Positions 8,679 to 10,081 of a stretch of DNA of 10,081 bases are shown in pieces. This stretch comes from Allomyces macrogynus ATCC 38327 (Eukaryota > Blastocladiomycota > Blastocladiomycetes > Blastocladiales > Blastocladiaceae), in assembly GCA_000151295.1 (NCBI GenBank), contig GG745365.1:55687-65767 (forward strand), given 5' to 3'. Made by a program: the position numbers and the translations under genes. The notes under the pieces were generated by a model, which did no database searches, was not told where the DNA came from, and was given only the letters and a program-made list of their open reading frames with translations. Within the stretch, counting starts at the first letter, position 1, and every line of letters starts with the position of its first letter.

Positions 8679-8697
8679 GGTTGCTGGTTGCTGGTTG
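8679..8697 (-). promoter_or_regulatory. Asparagine synthetase 5' leader with a short repeat
   Basis: Immediately before the ATG the transcript carries two full copies and one partial copy of AGCAACC, ending ...AGCAACC-ATG. This gives A at -3, a good start context. The leader is C/A-rich and apparently unstructured. Confidence 0.5.
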
Positions 8698-8828
8698 GGG
8701 TTGGTCCAAGGGGCGGGGTGGTCGCAGTCGCGGTCGTGGTCGTTGCACGCGGGTCGGCGGGCCGCGGGCAGCAATCACTCGTTGCGGTTGGGGGTGGTTG
8801 CGCGGGAGAGAGAGTGCGGTCGCGGCCT

Positions 8829-8835
8829 CTTTATA
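8829..8835 (-). promoter_or_regulatory. TATA box of the asparagine synthetase gene
   Basis: TATAAAG on the minus strand sits in very GC-rich surroundings, about 150 nt upstream of the ATG. A CT-rich stretch (CTCTCTCTCCC on the minus strand, about 8808-8818) lies just downstream, where fungal transcription often starts. The position fits an inducible amino-acid biosynthesis promoter. Confidence 0.6.
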
Positions 8836-9043
8836 GTCGCGCGTGCTGAAGGATTCGTGCCTGGGCCGGCCAACGTCGGGTGCGTGTCCGACAAGGCCCG
8901 GTCGACGGTGATCACGGTGCGGCTCGGCTCTTTGCTCGCTGCAGCCTCGCGCGCGCCTCGTGGTTCGCCGAATCGTGCATATTTCCGGCGCGGCGGCGAC
9001 GGCGCAAGCCTGATTGCTGGAAAGCTCACGCGGCGCGCGCGAA

Positions 9044-9052
9044 GAGTCATGG
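9044..9052 (-). promoter_or_regulatory. Gcn4/Cpc1-type site, proximal copy
   Basis: The minus strand reads CCATGACTC, about 370 nt upstream of the asparagine synthetase ATG. ATGACTC is the core recognised by the Gcn4/Cpc1 bZIP regulators that induce amino-acid biosynthesis genes in fungi. It is a motif match only. Confidence 0.4.
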
Positions 9053-9164
9053 TCGGTGGTGGTGCAGCAGCGGCGCGTTGCCTCGTCGTTGCCCAATCCT
9101 GGAGCGACGACGGAAAGGAAGGCAGGGGAAGCTGATCAAGTCAAGCCGCGGCGCGCTCTTGTGA

Positions 9165-9173
9165 CCATGACTC
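9165..9173 (+). promoter_or_regulatory. Gcn4/Cpc1-type site, distal copy
   Basis: CCATGACTC on the + strand is the same nine bases as the proximal copy, in opposite orientation about 120 bp further from the asparagine synthetase start. It lies between that gene and the end of the upstream coding region. Confidence 0.4.
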
Positions 9174-9491
9174 GGCGCGCTTTTCAGCTGCAACAAGCCA
9201 CTTGACCTGCCAGCTCTCTCGAAGCGAGACGTGACCGCGCCCGGACGCCTCGGGCGAGCTCAGCCCCGCACAAGCCGCTCCACCATCTCCAAGCTCCAAC
9301 GGCTCGGTCGAGCGAGGTTGTCTCTTCGACACGCTCAGCATGGCGCGTGTCCTGATCCGCATTGCGATCAGCCCTCTCCCCACGGCGCTGGCACCAACGA
9401 GAGCGTACACAAACCGGAATCCGAATCCAACAAGTGATCATCTGCAATCTTCTCCACCTTTCCCCATCTCCACTCCTCACCCTGCGCCCAC

Positions 9492-10055
9492 TTACCCAAG
9501 GTACCGCCGCGCCCGCGCCAAATCATTCCGCAGCGCGAGCACCGCCTCGGCCTTGCGCATGAGCAGCCGGTCGAGCTCGCCGAGGTACGCGAGCGCCAGC
9601 GCATCCAAATCCTCTTTCGACTCCTGAGCCGTCTCCGGCGACGCCTCGGCGTGCGCGGCCGTCAACCCCAACGTAAACTGCGCGAGCACGCGCGACTCCT
9701 CCTTTTGCAGCTCGTTCACCGACGTCAGGTGCGCGCGGTGCACGCGCACAAACTCGTCCATCCACGCTGACGACCCACTGGGACCAGCGGCAACCGAGCC
9801 GGTCGGGGTCGCCGACGCCGACGACTGCGCGCGTGCCGCGGCCGCCGGATGCATTCCAGGCGCGCGCGGCACGCCGTCGGATTCGTCGTCGAGATCGTCG
9901 TCCTCGTCGTCGGAAATCGTGATCACCTTCGACTGCCCGCCCGCGGCCGAGTCCATATCTTCGTCGTCCTCGTCCTCGTCGGGCGACCGGGTCGCCATCC
10001 TCCCCCGCTCGTCGTCGTCATCCTCCTCCTCGTCCGACGACGTCAGCAAATCCAT
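9492..10055 (-). CDS. Acidic and coiled-coil protein, likely kinesin-13-type C-terminal tail (partial)
   Basis: The stretch encodes 187 residues from the first visible in-frame ATG, but the frame stays open to the window edge, so this may be only the 3' part of a larger gene. Residues 1-60 are strongly acidic (SSDEEEDDDDE, DEDEDDEDMD) with VITISDDEDDD at 44-54. Residues 61-97 are Ala/Ser/Pro-rich. Two helical stretches follow: 98-134 (MDEFVRVHRAHLTSVNELQK and on) and about 150-186 (LGELDRLLMRKAEAVLALRN and on). The spacing of an HR...E..LLA-like helix followed by Y..LD.LL.RK....AL...LA resembles the C-terminal tail of kinesin-13 (KIF2-type) microtubule depolymerases. No motor domain is in the window, so this is an inference. 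The TAA stop lies within GTAAGT, a consensus 5' splice site, so the true C-terminus could continue in a further exon. Confidence 0.6.
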   Translation of the reverse strand: MDLLTSSDEEEDDDDERGRMATRSPDEDEDDEDMDSAAGGQSKVITISDDEDDDLDDESDGVPRAPGMHPAAAARAQSSASATPTGSVAAGPSGSSAWMDEFVRVHRAHLTSVNELQKEESRVLAQFTLGLTAAHAEASPETAQESKEDLDALALAYLGELDRLLMRKAEAVLALRNDLARARRYLG

Positions 10056-10081
10056 ACCCCGGGAACTCCTGGTCCATGAGC

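Larger units (their letters stand above)
8836..9491. other. Intergenic region between the acidic coiled-coil gene and asparagine synthetase
   Basis: This holds the 3' flank of the gene at 9492-10055 and the upstream promoter region of asparagine synthetase. Open frames of up to about 98 codons cross it on the minus strand (9480-9184 and 9410-9141). They open on non-ATG codons or overlap each other and contain no recognised domain. Apart from the paired CCATGACTC sites I see no further element. Confidence 0.5.

Noticed and set aside
9141..9480. Minus-strand open frames of 89-98 codons upstream of asparagine synthetase, one with a hydrophobic start (YALVGASAVGRGLIAM).
   Set aside because: The hydrophobic frame opens on GTG with a stop just upstream. 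No splice path from the neighbouring gene gives a recognisable protein.

Overview
The window looks like nuclear DNA of a fungus. The evidence is a GC-rich genome with short spliceosomal introns (76-87 nt, GT..AG, with CTGAC- or CTCAC-type branch sites), a protein that joins ankyrin repeats to a DIL domain, and a eukaryotic asparagine synthetase. Codon choice in the genes is strongly NNC/NNG. I cannot fix the phylum from sequence alone; a GC-rich early-diverging or basidiomycete fungus would fit. Nothing indicates a bacterial, viral or organellar origin.

Layout. Positions 1-560 are 5' leader or promoter DNA. The + strand gene at 561-3848 encodes an ankyrin-DIL protein of about 1066 residues, once an 87-nt stop-free intron inside the third ankyrin repeat is removed. 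Positions 3849-6721 (2.9 kb) hold no intact gene that I can support. They contain the 3' region of the first gene, a 162-bp fold-back element with 26-bp inverted arms, a run of 16 G, and a broken minus-strand coding remnant with four diverged copies of a PTLYxLYLPGD motif in shifting frames.

The minus-strand gene at 8678-6722 is a complete asparagine synthetase in three exons. It makes 598 residues with an N-terminal Cys-2 glutaminase and a C-terminal ATP-pyrophosphatase/synthetase domain. Upstream of it lie a TATA box and two inverted copies of CCATGACTC, the core of a Gcn4/Cpc1-type amino-acid-control site. At the right edge a further minus-strand coding region (10055-9492, open to the edge) encodes an acidic segment followed by a coiled coil that resembles the C-terminal tail of kinesin-13 motors.

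The genes show no sign of working as a unit. The most interesting points are the decayed PTLY-repeat gene, the frame-preserving intron in the ankyrin gene, the fold-back element, and the paired Gcn4-type sites.
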